A stretch of DNA of 64,000 bases from Gemmatirosa kalamazoonensis (GTDB lineage Bacteria; Gemmatimonadota; Gemmatimonadetes; Gemmatimonadales; Gemmatimonadaceae): assembly GCF_000522985.1 (NCBI RefSeq), contig NZ_CP007128.1:1844220-1908219 (forward strand), read 5' to 3'. The notes under the pieces are model-generated. The model was not told where the DNA came from and searched no databases. It saw only the letters and a list, made by a program, of their open reading frames with translations. The translations under genes were made by a program, and so were the position numbers. Below, in pieces: positions 45,470 through 54,163 of this stretch. Each line of letters starts with the position of its first letter. The stretch's first letter is position 1.

Positions 45470-46360
45470 TCAGACCTGCGCCGGCATCCCCATCGCGTGG
45501 TACCCCTTGTCCACGTACACCGTGGACCCGGTGATCCCGCTCGCCAGGTCCGAGGCGAGGAACGCCGCCGCCGTGGCGATCTCCGTGGGCTGAACCGGCT
45601 CGGGGAGCGGGGTGTTCTGGGCGCAGTAGTCGACCATGCGCTCGATGATCCCGATCGCGCTCGCCGCGCGGCTGGCGAGCGGTCCGGCGGAGATGGTGTT
45701 CACGCGCACGCCGAACTTGCGCCCCGCCTCGAACGCGAGCAGCCGCGTGTCGCTCTCCAGCGCCGCCTTCGCCGAGGACATCCCGCCCCCGTAGCCGGGG
45801 ATCACCCGCTCGCTCGCCATGTACGTGAGCGAGCAGAACGACCCGCGCGGGCGCATGAGCGGGCCGAGTCGCTGCACCATCGCGACGAGCGAGTACGCGC
45901 TCACGCTCACCGCCGCGAGGTAGCCGGCGCGGCTCGTCTCGAGGAGCGGCTTCTTCACCTCGGGGCCGTTCGCGAGCGAGTGCACCACGATGTCGAGCGG
46001 CCGCTCGCCGAAGTCGGCGACGAGCCGCTCCGCCATCCCGACGATGGAGAAGTCGCCGGTCTCGGTGTAACGCTTGTTCGACCGGATGTCCTCGGGCGCC
46101 TCGGCCAGCGTGTCGAACGCCGCATCCAATGGATAGATGCGCTCGAACTCGAGCATCCCGCCGCTCGCGAGCCGGCGCGAGTCGTCCATCTTCCCGCGCT
46201 CGAGCAGGTTCAGGAAGATCTTCAGCGCCGGCGGCCACGTCGCGACCGACACCGTGGCCCCCGCCTCGGCGAGCGCCTTCGCGATCGCGAACCCGTACCC
46301 TGCATCGTCCGCCACGCCGGCGACGAGCGCGCGCTTGCCACTGAGATCGATGTTGAGCAT
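45470..46360 (-). CDS. fabI: Enoyl-ACP reductase, plant/plastid-like FabI
   Basis: A 296-aa short-chain dehydrogenase. The nucleotide-binding start is GKRALVAGVADDAGYGFAIAKALAEAGA; the catalytic Tyr and Lys lie in SLTYMASERVIPGYGGGMSSAKAALESDTR. The extra insert (SNKRYTETGDFSIVGMAERL) and ~300-aa length are typical of the plant and Apicomplexan ENR clade, and many bacteria outside Proteobacteria carry this form. It catalyses the last reduction in type II fatty-acid elongation with NADH. A perfect palindrome lies immediately upstream of the start (13 bases). Confidence 0.9.
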   Translation of the reverse strand: MLNIDLSGKRALVAGVADDAGYGFAIAKALAEAGATVSVATWPPALKIFLNLLERGKMDDSRRLASGGMLEFERIYPLDAAFDTLAEAPEDIRSNKRYTETGDFSIVGMAERLVADFGERPLDIVVHSLANGPEVKKPLLETSRAGYLAAVSVSAYSLVAMVQRLGPLMRPRGSFCSLTYMASERVIPGYGGGMSSAKAALESDTRLLAFEAGRKFGVRVNTISAGPLASRAASAIGIIERMVDYCAQNTPLPEPVQPTEIATAAAFLASDLASGITGSTVYVDKGYHAMGMPAQV

Positions 46361-46373
46361 GGCCGGAAACCTA

Positions 46374-46454
46374 AAGGGCAGGAGGGCAGGAGCGCAGGAG
46401 GGCACGAGAGCGACTGGCTCTCGTGCCCTCCTGCGCTCCTGCCCTCCTGCCCTT
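46374..46454. repeat. Perfect 38-bp inverted repeat with GGGCAGGAG units (family 3)
   Basis: Arms 46374-46411 and 46417-46454 are identical in complement over all 38 bases, with a 5-nt loop (GACTG). The arm is an iterated GGGCAGGAG unit with GCGC and GCACGAGAGC variants near the centre. It fills the gap between the DUF4382 stop (46453-46455) and the fabI start. Confidence 0.95.
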
Positions 46455-47109
46455 ACTTCACCGTGCCCCTGATCTCCGGCTTCAGCGTGAGCCCGTTCTT
46501 CATGTTCGGCCCCTTCATCTGGAAGGAGCTGCCGAGGTCGAAGTCGACGAGCAGCGTCTGCGTGGAGTCCTTGCCGACGGTGAGCGGGCGGTTCAACTGG
46601 ATCTTGATGCCGGACCGATCGGCGCTCGGGAATTTAATCCCCGGATTCGACGTCGACGTGAGCACGGTGCCGTCCTTCAGCGTCACGCTCGACTGCTTCG
46701 CGTCGAGGATGAGGCGGAAGCTGCGCCAGGTTCCGGCGGTGAGCGCCTTCTCGCCGAGCGTCGCGGCCTTGCCGTCGCGCAGCGCGAGCAGGTCGATCTT
46801 CGCGTTCGGCTCGGCGAGCGTCTTCCAGCCACCGTGGTCGTCGCTTCCCTCGTCCTTCACGTCGTCGGTGTGCGAGTCGGCATCGGCCGAATCGGCGTCC
46901 GCCTGCTTGCCGTCGATGCGGACGATGAACAGGTCGGCACTCTTCAATGAATCGACCGGGAACGGTGCGTCGGTGAGCTGCACGACGACCCGGCCGCTGC
47001 TGGCGCCGAGCGCGCTCGTGGTGAGCGCGTCGTCGGCGCACGAGGTGGAGACGACGGCGACGGTGGCGACCACGGTCGTGGCCAGGCAACGACGGAGCAT
47101 CTGCGTCAT
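46453..47109 (-). CDS. DUF4382 lipoprotein
   Basis: A 218-aa protein with lipobox VVSTSCADD at the end of its signal peptide. The body (GRVVVQLTDAPFPVDSLKSADLFIVRIDGKQ, WRSFRLILDAKQSSVTLKDGT, LLVDFDLGSSFQ) matches DUF4382, a beta-sandwich family found on cell surfaces. AGAGG is 6 bases upstream of the chosen ATG; another ATG lies two codons earlier. It is divergent from the leishmanolysin-like gene with a 274-bp shared region. It probably sits in the outer membrane, ligand unknown. Confidence 0.85.
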   Translation of the reverse strand: MTQMLRRCLATTVVATVAVVSTSCADDALTTSALGASSGRVVVQLTDAPFPVDSLKSADLFIVRIDGKQADADSADADSHTDDVKDEGSDDHGGWKTLAEPNAKIDLLALRDGKAATLGEKALTAGTWRSFRLILDAKQSSVTLKDGTVLTSTSNPGIKFPSADRSGIKIQLNRPLTVGKDSTQTLLVDFDLGSSFQMKGPNMKNGLTLKPEIRGTVK

Positions 47110-47383
47110 GGACATCCTCTGCGTGAGTGGAGGGATGAGACTCCCACGGCTGTGGACGCTTGCCCCCACATCGACGTCCCAGGCTGCCGGTGACCTGGGT
47201 CACCCGGACGCCACTTTCGGGGAACTGACGGGTGCCTCAGGGTTAATACCCAGGCTCCCCGGACCGCCGCCTTTCGCGAGTCCCCCGGATGCTCGATACT
47301 CAACATTGTCGCCGCCGAGGGGCCCCTGCCTCTCGGGTGTTGACGCATCTAGACGGCATCCAGACGGTCGCCCTCGCCCATCC
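47110..47383. promoter_or_regulatory. Divergent upstream region of DUF4382 and M8-like genes
   Basis: This 274-bp gap is non-coding. It contains one AT-rich segment, GGGTTAATACCC (47240-47251), between two partially complementary halves (CAGGGT and ACCCAGG), which could be an operator or -10 region. No further element is seen. Confidence 0.3.
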
Positions 47384-49477
47384 ATGCGCATCCGCCCGCT
47401 CCTCTCCTTCCGTACGGGTCCCGCAGTCTCCGTCTCCCTCGTCGCTGCTGCCATGCTGGCCGCATGCGGTGGTGGAGGTGACGGGACGACCGCGACCAAG
47501 GCCCCCGAGCTCGCGAGCATCGCCATCGTGCAGCGGCTCGACACGCTGTCCGAGCTCGAGTCGCGGACGCTGACCCTGTCCGGGCTCGACACGAAGGGCC
47601 AGCCCATGACCGTCAAGAGCGCCACCTGGACGTCGAGCGACACGACCGTCGCGGTCGTGTCCACGGCCGGCGAGGTCACCGGCGTGCGCCCCGGCAGCGC
47701 GACGATCACCGCGGCGAGCGGCGCGGCGTCGGCCTCGCTGCCGATCCGCATCGTCTCCGTGCCGGTGCGCGACGTCAGCGTCCGCCTCGTCGGCGGCGTG
47801 GCCAGCGACACGCTCGTCGTCGGCACGTCGGCGCAGCTCGTCGCGGAAGCGCGCGACATCGCCGGCCGCGTGCTGCTCGGCCGGCAGGTCTCCGTGTCGC
47901 TGGCCGACCCGACGAAGGCGACGCTCGACGCGGGCAAGCTCTCCGGGCTCGCCGTGGGACTCGTCGACGTCGTGGCGAAGAGCGACTCGATCCAGCGCCG
48001 CCGCACGATCGTGGTGCGGCCGACGTTCGCGGCGAAGATCGCGCTCCGTCTGCTCGACCCGAAGAAGCTCGGCGACACGACGTGGGCGGGGCTGAAGGAC
48101 AGCGCGCTCGTGACGTTCACCGACTCGGCGGGGCAGGCGCTCGCGTCGTCGCCGTTCCGCCCGATCTCGTACTCGAGCGACAACCCGGCCGTCGTGCAGG
48201 TGGACCCGTACGGCAAGGTGCAGTTCCTCGGCGCCGGCACGGCGACCATCCGGGCGAGCGGCGAGCGGCTCGTCGCGGCGAAGCAGATCGTCGCGGTGCG
48301 CGCGCCGGTCACCGCGGTCATCGCAGCGCCGGACACGGTGCGCGTGCTGCCGGGCGAGACGAGCACGCTGCGCCCGATCCTCGTCGACGGCGGCGGGCTC
48401 CGCACGACGTCGCTCGCCGGGCACACGCTCAGCTACACGTCGCTTGCGCCGTCGGTCGCGACGGTGAACGCGAACGGCGAGGTGAAGGGCGTGTCGGTCG
48501 GCGCGGCGCAGGTGCAGATCACGTCCGACCGCGGCAAGGCCCTAGTGCCGGTGAAGGTGCTCGGCGCGCCGAAGAACGGGGCGTTCCACATCACCATCAA
48601 GTACCTCGGCCCCACGCCGGCGCAGGAGGTCCAGGACGCGTTCGCGGCGGCGAAGGCGCGGTGGGAGCGGATCATCCGCGAGTCCACGGACACGCTCGTG
48701 TTCTCGTGGCGCGACGGCGACTGCGACGACGACGTGAAGGCGCACACCGACACGATCCCCGACGTGATGATCCTCGCGCGGATCGACTCCATCGACGGGC
48801 CGTCGAACATCCTCGGCCAGGCCGGCCCGTGCCTCCTGAAGGTGATGGACAACGGGCGGCGCATGTCGTCGGTCGGCGTGATGCAGTTCGACAGCTCGGA
48901 CATGCGGCTGATGATCACGCAGAACAAGCTCGTGAACGTGATCACCCACGAGATGGGGCACGTGCTCGGCTTCGGGACGCTGTGGGCGTCGCGGTACAAC
49001 AACGGGGTCGCGCTGTCGCAGTCGGGCTTCACGTACTCCGGCGCGGGCGCCGTGAGCGCGTCGGCGGGGATGGGCTTCACGAACTTCACGATCGGCGCGA
49101 CCGGCGACCCGACGCTCGACCGCGCGCTGCTCGAGGACACCGGCGGCCCCGGCACCGCGGGAAGCCACTGGCGACGGTCGGTCTACGGCAACGAGTTGAT
49201 GAACGGCTTCGCCGGCTCCGGCGCGCAGCCGCTGTCGCTGCTCACGCTGATGGCGATCTCGGACCTCGGCTATGAGGTGAACACGGGTGCCGCGGAGCCG
49301 TGGGGATCGTTCATCATCTCGACGAACGTGACGACCGCGTCGTCGGCGCTGGCGAACGTGTTAGGCTACGGGTCCATCCGGCTCGAGGAGCGGCAGTTCG
49401 TTCCGGAGCTCGAGGTGAGCCGGCGCGGCACGTCGCGGCGGCAGCTCAGCGCCTCCGGCTCGCAGCGGATGCAGTGA
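47384..49477 (+). CDS. Leishmanolysin-like (M8) metalloprotease lipoprotein with Big_2 domains
   Basis: A 697-aa lipoprotein (lipobox AMLAACGGGG). Residues about 40-380 contain four Ig-like Big_2 repeats with SS/TDTTVAVVSTAGEVTGV and LAPSVATVNANGEVKGV. The C-terminal part has the M8 zinc signature NVITHEMGHVLGFGTLW (HExxHxxGF), and a third ligand in SHWRRSVYGNELMNG, which matches the HW...NELM pattern of leishmanolysins. It is probably a surface-anchored protease in which the Ig-like stalk lifts the catalytic domain from the membrane. A stem-loop terminator follows. Confidence 0.85.
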   Translation: MRIRPLLSFRTGPAVSVSLVAAAMLAACGGGGDGTTATKAPELASIAIVQRLDTLSELESRTLTLSGLDTKGQPMTVKSATWTSSDTTVAVVSTAGEVTGVRPGSATITAASGAASASLPIRIVSVPVRDVSVRLVGGVASDTLVVGTSAQLVAEARDIAGRVLLGRQVSVSLADPTKATLDAGKLSGLAVGLVDVVAKSDSIQRRRTIVVRPTFAAKIALRLLDPKKLGDTTWAGLKDSALVTFTDSAGQALASSPFRPISYSSDNPAVVQVDPYGKVQFLGAGTATIRASGERLVAAKQIVAVRAPVTAVIAAPDTVRVLPGETSTLRPILVDGGGLRTTSLAGHTLSYTSLAPSVATVNANGEVKGVSVGAAQVQITSDRGKALVPVKVLGAPKNGAFHITIKYLGPTPAQEVQDAFAAAKARWERIIRESTDTLVFSWRDGDCDDDVKAHTDTIPDVMILARIDSIDGPSNILGQAGPCLLKVMDNGRRMSSVGVMQFDSSDMRLMITQNKLVNVITHEMGHVLGFGTLWASRYNNGVALSQSGFTYSGAGAVSASAGMGFTNFTIGATGDPTLDRALLEDTGGPGTAGSHWRRSVYGNELMNGFAGSGAQPLSLLTLMAISDLGYEVNTGAAEPWGSFIISTNVTTASSALANVLGYGSIRLEERQFVPELEVSRRGTSRRQLSASGSQRMQ

Positions 49478-49520
49478 CGTACGCGCCGCGGTCTTCGCGG
49501 CAGACGGCGTGAACATTGCG

Positions 49521-49553
49521 GCGACCGTGACCCAGAGAGAGGGTCACGGTCGC
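49521..49553 (+). terminator. Stem-loop terminator after the M8-like gene
   Basis: A perfect 13-bp stem (49521-49533 with 49541-49553) with the 7-nt loop AGAGAGA is followed by the T-rich GTTCTTCTT. It lies 43 bases after the M8 stop and 31 before the TonB receptor start. Confidence 0.8.
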
Positions 49554-49583
49554 CGTTCTTCTTCACGACGCACGGAGCGCATC

Positions 49584-52520
49584 ATGCAACGCACCAGAGT
49601 CGTCGCGACGCTGCTCGGTCTCGCGTTCGCCGTTCTGCCGCTCGCGTACGTTGGCGCACAGACGTCCACGGGCACGGTCCGCGGCTACGTGCGCACCGCC
49701 GCCGGCGCGCCGGTGCCCGAGGTACAGGTCACGGCGCGACAGGTGGAGACGAACCAGCTCCGCGGCACGCTCACCAACGCCGCCGGCGCGTACACCCTTG
49801 GCGGGTTGCGCCCCGGCGCCTACGAGCTCACCGCGCGCCGCGTCGGCTACACGCCGCAGGTGCGCGCCGTGCGCGTGCTCGTTGGCCAGACGCAGGACAT
49901 CGACCTCGCGCTCGGCGAGGTGGCGACGCAGCTCACCGCCGTGCAGGTGACGGCCACCGCGCCCGCCGCCGAGCGGAAGACGTCCGAGGTCGCGACGAAC
50001 GTGACGCAGCAGCAGATCAACGATCTGCCGACGCCCAGCCGCAACTTCCTCGACCTCGCCGCGCTCGCGCCCGGCGTCACGGTCGCCCCCGACCGCGTGG
50101 ACGGCGCGGGCAAGACGTTCCAGGCGGGCGCGCTGCCCGCGCAGAACATCAACGTCTTCATCGACGGCGCGAGCTACAAGAACGACATCATCAACGGCGG
50201 CGTCGCGGGACAGGATGCGAGCCGGGGCAATCCGTTCCCGCGCAACGCGGTGCAGGAGTTCCGCATCACGACGGCGAACTTCAAGGCGGAGTACCAGAAG
50301 GCGTCGAGCGCGATCATCACCGCGGTCACGAAGAGCGGCACGAACACGTGGAGCGGGAACGCGTTCGTGAACGTGCAGAACCAGAGCTTCGTGGCGCTCG
50401 ACACGTTCTCTCGCGCCGCCCGCGCGACGGCGCAGAAGGCGGGGACGTACACGCGGCCCGACTACTCGCGCTACTTGCTCGGGCTGAGCGCGGGCGGGCC
50501 GATCGTCGAGGACAAGCTGTTCTTCTTCGGCTCGTACGAGGGGAACATCCAGAACCGGCAGGGGCGATTCCGCGCGCAGGGGAACGCCGCGCAGCTGCCG
50601 GCGAGCGTGACCGCGCTGAACGGACAGACCAACACGTCGCCGTTCCGCTCCCACCTCGGCTTCGCGAAGCTCACCTACAGCCCGTCGCAGCAGCAGCAGT
50701 GGGAGTTCACCGGCGATCTGCGCGCCGAGACGGACAAGCGTCGATTCGGCGGGCAGTTCGGTGAGGTGCAGCGCGCCTACTCGGCGGGGGAGAACTTCAA
50801 GAACACCGTCGCCACCGGGCGGGTGAAGCAGTCGCTCTACGGCTCCGAGCACGTGAACGAGGCGCAGCTCAGCTACCAGCTGTACCGCTACAACCCCGAC
50901 CCGCTCGACTTCACCACCGTCGGTCTGGCGTACGACGGCGGCAACCGGCTCGGCGGGGCCGACACGCGGCAGGATCTGCGGCAGGGGCGCCTCTCGCTGC
51001 GCGACGACTTCACGTACACGGGCTTCAAGTCCGGCGGCTCGCACGCGTTCAAGTTCGGCGGGAACGTCGATCGGGTGACGTACGACATCAACAAGCAGCT
51101 GAACGAGAACCCCGTGTTCACGTTCAGCGCGTCGAACAACAACGCATTCCCGGTGCGTGCGCTGATCGGCGCGGGCGACCCGCGGCTGAAGACGAACAAC
51201 GCGCAGCTCGGCCTCTACGCGCAGGACGACTGGTCGCCGACGCCGCGACTCACGCTCAACGTCGGCGTGCGCTGGGACTACGAGACGAAGATGTTCAACA
51301 CCGACTACGTCACGCCGCAGCCGGTGCGCGACTCGCTGTTCGCCTACCGCGACTCGCTGCCGCTGAAGTTCGACGTGTCGCGCTACGTGACTGGCGGCAG
51401 CGACCGGAAGAACTTCTACGGCGCCGTGCAGCCGCGCTTCGGCCTCTCGTATGCCGTCGACAAGAGCCAGCGCACGATCCTGTTCGGCGGCGTCGGCGTG
51501 TTCTACGACCGGCAGACGTTCAACTCGCTGATCGACGAGACGTTCACCCGGCAGCACCCCAATTACGAGTTCCAGTTCGCGGCGACGGCGAACCCCGCGC
51601 AGCACGTGCTGGCGTGGGACCAGAAGTACTTCAGCCGCGCCGGGTTGCTCTCCGCGCTGCAGAGCGGCAACGCGCCCCCCACCGAGGTGTTCCTCCTCCC
51701 CAACGACCTCAAGCCGCCGCGCTCCAACCAGTTCAACGTGGGCGTGCGGCACGACTTCGGGAGCGTGAACGCGGCGCTGACGTACACCGGCACGCGCAGC
51801 TACAACGGGCTGTCGTTCGAGTGGGCCAACTTCGGGTTGAACCCCGACGGGGGCTGCTGCACCAACAAGAACATCCCGGCGTACCGCAACGTGCTCGTGG
51901 CCAACAACACCGTGCACTCGTGGTACAACGCGCTGTTCGTGCAGGTGGACCGTCCGTACCGTCGCATCGAGCGGGGGTACGGGTGGGGCGCCGGTCTCGC
52001 GTACACGCTGGCGAAGGCGGAGAGCGAGGGAGTGGACCTGTTCAGCTTCCCGCGGCTGTCGGCGTTCGGCTTCGGGCGCCACGAGATCCCGGGCAGCGAG
52101 CGGCACCACGTCGTGATGAACGGCCTCGTCGACGTGCCGTGGGCGTGGGGGATCCAGGCGAGCACGCTCATCACGCTCGGCAGCGGCGGTCGGTTCGCGG
52201 CGCAGGACTTCTCGGGGCCGCAGCCGGTGTTCAATCGCGGTGGTGCGGAGCCGGAGAAGTTCGGCTTCCTCATCCCGAACGCGTTCGCCTACCGCAACGT
52301 CGACCTCCGCCTGCGCAAGGACCTGATCAGCCGTGGCCAGCGCGTGGGGATCACGGCGGATCTGTTCAACGCGTTCAACTACGACAATTTCGGCTGCTTC
52401 AACGACACGGCGTTCACGAACGACAACGGCGCGCGGAAGGCGAATCCGGACTTCGGTAAGCCCGGCTGCGTGATCGCCGACGGCCGCCGGCTGCAGCTGG
52501 GCGCCCAGGTCGACTTCTGA
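49584..52520 (+). CDS. TonB-dependent receptor with carboxypeptidase-like N-terminal domain
   Basis: A 978-aa outer-membrane protein. Signal peptide MQRTRVVATLLGLAFAVLP; residues 27-110 are a carboxypeptidase-regulatory-like domain (GTVRGYVRTAAGAPVPEVQV); the plug follows (RNFLDLAALAPGVTV, NINVFIDGASYKND). The barrel includes FLYGSYEGNIQ-type strands and ends in the aromatic LGAQVDF typical of outer-membrane insertion. It is the SusC-like type without a SusD partner here. It leads a glycan-use locus; the next start (ATG 52520) overlaps its stop. Likely substrate: oligosaccharide released by the nearby GH144 and GH3 enzymes. Confidence 0.88.
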   Translation: MQRTRVVATLLGLAFAVLPLAYVGAQTSTGTVRGYVRTAAGAPVPEVQVTARQVETNQLRGTLTNAAGAYTLGGLRPGAYELTARRVGYTPQVRAVRVLVGQTQDIDLALGEVATQLTAVQVTATAPAAERKTSEVATNVTQQQINDLPTPSRNFLDLAALAPGVTVAPDRVDGAGKTFQAGALPAQNINVFIDGASYKNDIINGGVAGQDASRGNPFPRNAVQEFRITTANFKAEYQKASSAIITAVTKSGTNTWSGNAFVNVQNQSFVALDTFSRAARATAQKAGTYTRPDYSRYLLGLSAGGPIVEDKLFFFGSYEGNIQNRQGRFRAQGNAAQLPASVTALNGQTNTSPFRSHLGFAKLTYSPSQQQQWEFTGDLRAETDKRRFGGQFGEVQRAYSAGENFKNTVATGRVKQSLYGSEHVNEAQLSYQLYRYNPDPLDFTTVGLAYDGGNRLGGADTRQDLRQGRLSLRDDFTYTGFKSGGSHAFKFGGNVDRVTYDINKQLNENPVFTFSASNNNAFPVRALIGAGDPRLKTNNAQLGLYAQDDWSPTPRLTLNVGVRWDYETKMFNTDYVTPQPVRDSLFAYRDSLPLKFDVSRYVTGGSDRKNFYGAVQPRFGLSYAVDKSQRTILFGGVGVFYDRQTFNSLIDETFTRQHPNYEFQFAATANPAQHVLAWDQKYFSRAGLLSALQSGNAPPTEVFLLPNDLKPPRSNQFNVGVRHDFGSVNAALTYTGTRSYNGLSFEWANFGLNPDGGCCTNKNIPAYRNVLVANNTVHSWYNALFVQVDRPYRRIERGYGWGAGLAYTLAKAESEGVDLFSFPRLSAFGFGRHEIPGSERHHVVMNGLVDVPWAWGIQASTLITLGSGGRFAAQDFSGPQPVFNRGGAEPEKFGFLIPNAFAYRNVDLRLRKDLISRGQRVGITADLFNAFNYDNFGCFNDTAFTNDNGARKANPDFGKPGCVIADGRRLQLGAQVDF

Positions 52521-54013
52521 TGCGCGGCCACGGGCCGAGGTGGCGTGCGGCGCCGCGCCTCGCGCTCGTCGCCGTCGCCCTCGCTGGATGCGCGCCGACG
52601 GTTCCGCCGACGGCGGCGCCACCGTCGGCGACATCGTCGGCACCCGCGTACGTGCCTAACGCGACCGAGTCGTCGTTCCTCGACACGCTGTCGCGGCGGA
52701 CGTTCGACTGGTTCTGGGAGACGACGAACCCGCGCAACGGGCTCACCCCGGATCGCTGGCCGACGAAGTCGTTCTCCAGCGTCGCCGCGGTGGGGTTCGC
52801 GCTCACCGCGTACACCATCGGCGTGGAGCGCGGGTGGGTGACGCGCGAGGCGGCCCGCGACCGCGCGCTCACCACGCTGCGATTCTTCTGGACCGCGCCG
52901 CAGGGGGACGCGCCGACGGGTGTCACGGGATACCGCGGCTTCTTCTACCACTTCCTCGACATGGAGACCGGCCTGCGCTTCCAGCGCGTCGAGCTCTCCA
53001 CGATCGACACGGCGCTGCTGCTCGGCGGCGTCCTCGTGTGCCGCGAATACTTCGACCGCGGCGACGCGGCCGAGTCGGAGGTGCGCGCGCTCGCGGACTC
53101 GATCTACCAGCGCGTGGACTGGCGGTGGGCGGAGAACGGGCGCCCGCTCGTGAGCATGGGGTGGCATCCGGAGCCGGGGCTCGGCGATCACGACGCGCAG
53201 GGCTTCATCCGGACGAACTGGTTCGGCTACACGGAGGCGATGCTGCTCTACGCACTCGCGTTCGGCTCGCCGACGCATCCCGTGGATCCGAGCGCGTGGA
53301 CCGCGTGGACCGCGACGTACAGGTGGGACACGTTCCACGGCCAGGAGTTCGTGCAGTTCGCGCCGCTGTTCGGCCACCAGTACTCGCAGCTGTTCATCGA
53401 TTTCCGCGGCATCCGCGACGCGTACATGCGCGGCAAGGGCATCGACTACTTCGAGAACTCGCGGCGCGCGGCACTGTCGCAGCGTGCCTACGCGATCGCG
53501 AACCCGAACGGCTGGCGCGACTACTCGGCCGACGTGTGGGGGCTCACGGCGAGCGACGGGCCACTCGACTCGACGTTCATGCTCGACGGCCGCACGCGCA
53601 CGTTCCACACGTACTGGGCGCGCGGCGCGGGCGCCGACGAGATCAACGACGACGGCACGATCGCGCCGACGGCGATCGGCGGCGCGGTGCCGTTCGCGCC
53701 GGAGGTCACCATCCCGTCGCTGCTCGCGATGCGCCGCCGCTACGGCGACGACGTGTTCGGCCGCTATGGCTTCGTCGACGCGTTCAACCCGACGCTGCGC
53801 GAGCCGGGGCCGCGCTTCACGCAGGGGCGGCTCGTACCCGGCAAGGGGTGGGTCGACGTCGACCACCTCGGCATCGACCAGGGGCCGATCCTCGCGATGG
53901 TGGAGAACTGGCGCTCCGATTTCGTGTGGCGGCTGATGCGGAAGGACCCGTACATCGTGCGCGGGCTCTGTCGGGCGGGATTCACCGGCGGCTGGCTGGC
54001 GGGCCGGTGTTGA
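52520..54013 (+). CDS. GH144 glucoamylase-family lipoprotein (endo-beta-1,2-glucanase-like)
   Basis: A 497-aa lipoprotein (lipobox ALAGCAPT) of the glucoamylase/GH144 family: LSRRTFDWFWETTNPRNGLTPDR, GVTGYRGFFYHFLDMETG, FIRTNWFGYTEAMLLYAL, FGHQYSQLFIDFRGIRD and VDVDHLGIDQGPILAMVENW. GH144 includes endo-beta-1,2-glucanase (SGL). The (alpha/alpha)6 barrel motifs all look intact. The start codon overlaps the receptor's stop. It probably cuts beta-1,2-glucan in the periplasm or on the cell surface. Confidence 0.8.
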   Translation: MRGHGPRWRAAPRLALVAVALAGCAPTVPPTAAPPSATSSAPAYVPNATESSFLDTLSRRTFDWFWETTNPRNGLTPDRWPTKSFSSVAAVGFALTAYTIGVERGWVTREAARDRALTTLRFFWTAPQGDAPTGVTGYRGFFYHFLDMETGLRFQRVELSTIDTALLLGGVLVCREYFDRGDAAESEVRALADSIYQRVDWRWAENGRPLVSMGWHPEPGLGDHDAQGFIRTNWFGYTEAMLLYALAFGSPTHPVDPSAWTAWTATYRWDTFHGQEFVQFAPLFGHQYSQLFIDFRGIRDAYMRGKGIDYFENSRRAALSQRAYAIANPNGWRDYSADVWGLTASDGPLDSTFMLDGRTRTFHTYWARGAGADEINDDGTIAPTAIGGAVPFAPEVTIPSLLAMRRRYGDDVFGRYGFVDAFNPTLREPGPRFTQGRLVPGKGWVDVDHLGIDQGPILAMVENWRSDFVWRLMRKDPYIVRGLCRAGFTGGWLAGRC

Positions 54014-54026
54014 GCGCGCTCGACAT

Positions 54027-54125
54027 GGCTCCACGTACGAGTTTCCATAGGACTGAAGAAGGACTGAAGGAGGACAGTCCCTCTTCAGTCCTCCTTCAGT
54101 CCTGCAAGGACACGTACGTGGAGCC
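54027..54125. repeat. Palindrome with GGACTGAAG units (family 6)
   Basis: The outer ends are GGCTCCACGTACG and its complement (54027-54039 and 54113-54125); inside, GGACTGAAG/GAGGACTGAAG units repeat. The arms are about 48 nt. It lies between the GH144 stop and the GH3 start on the plus strand. Confidence 0.88.
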
Positions 54126-54163
54126 GCGCCCGCCACGTCGACACTCGCCAAAGGACCACTCCC

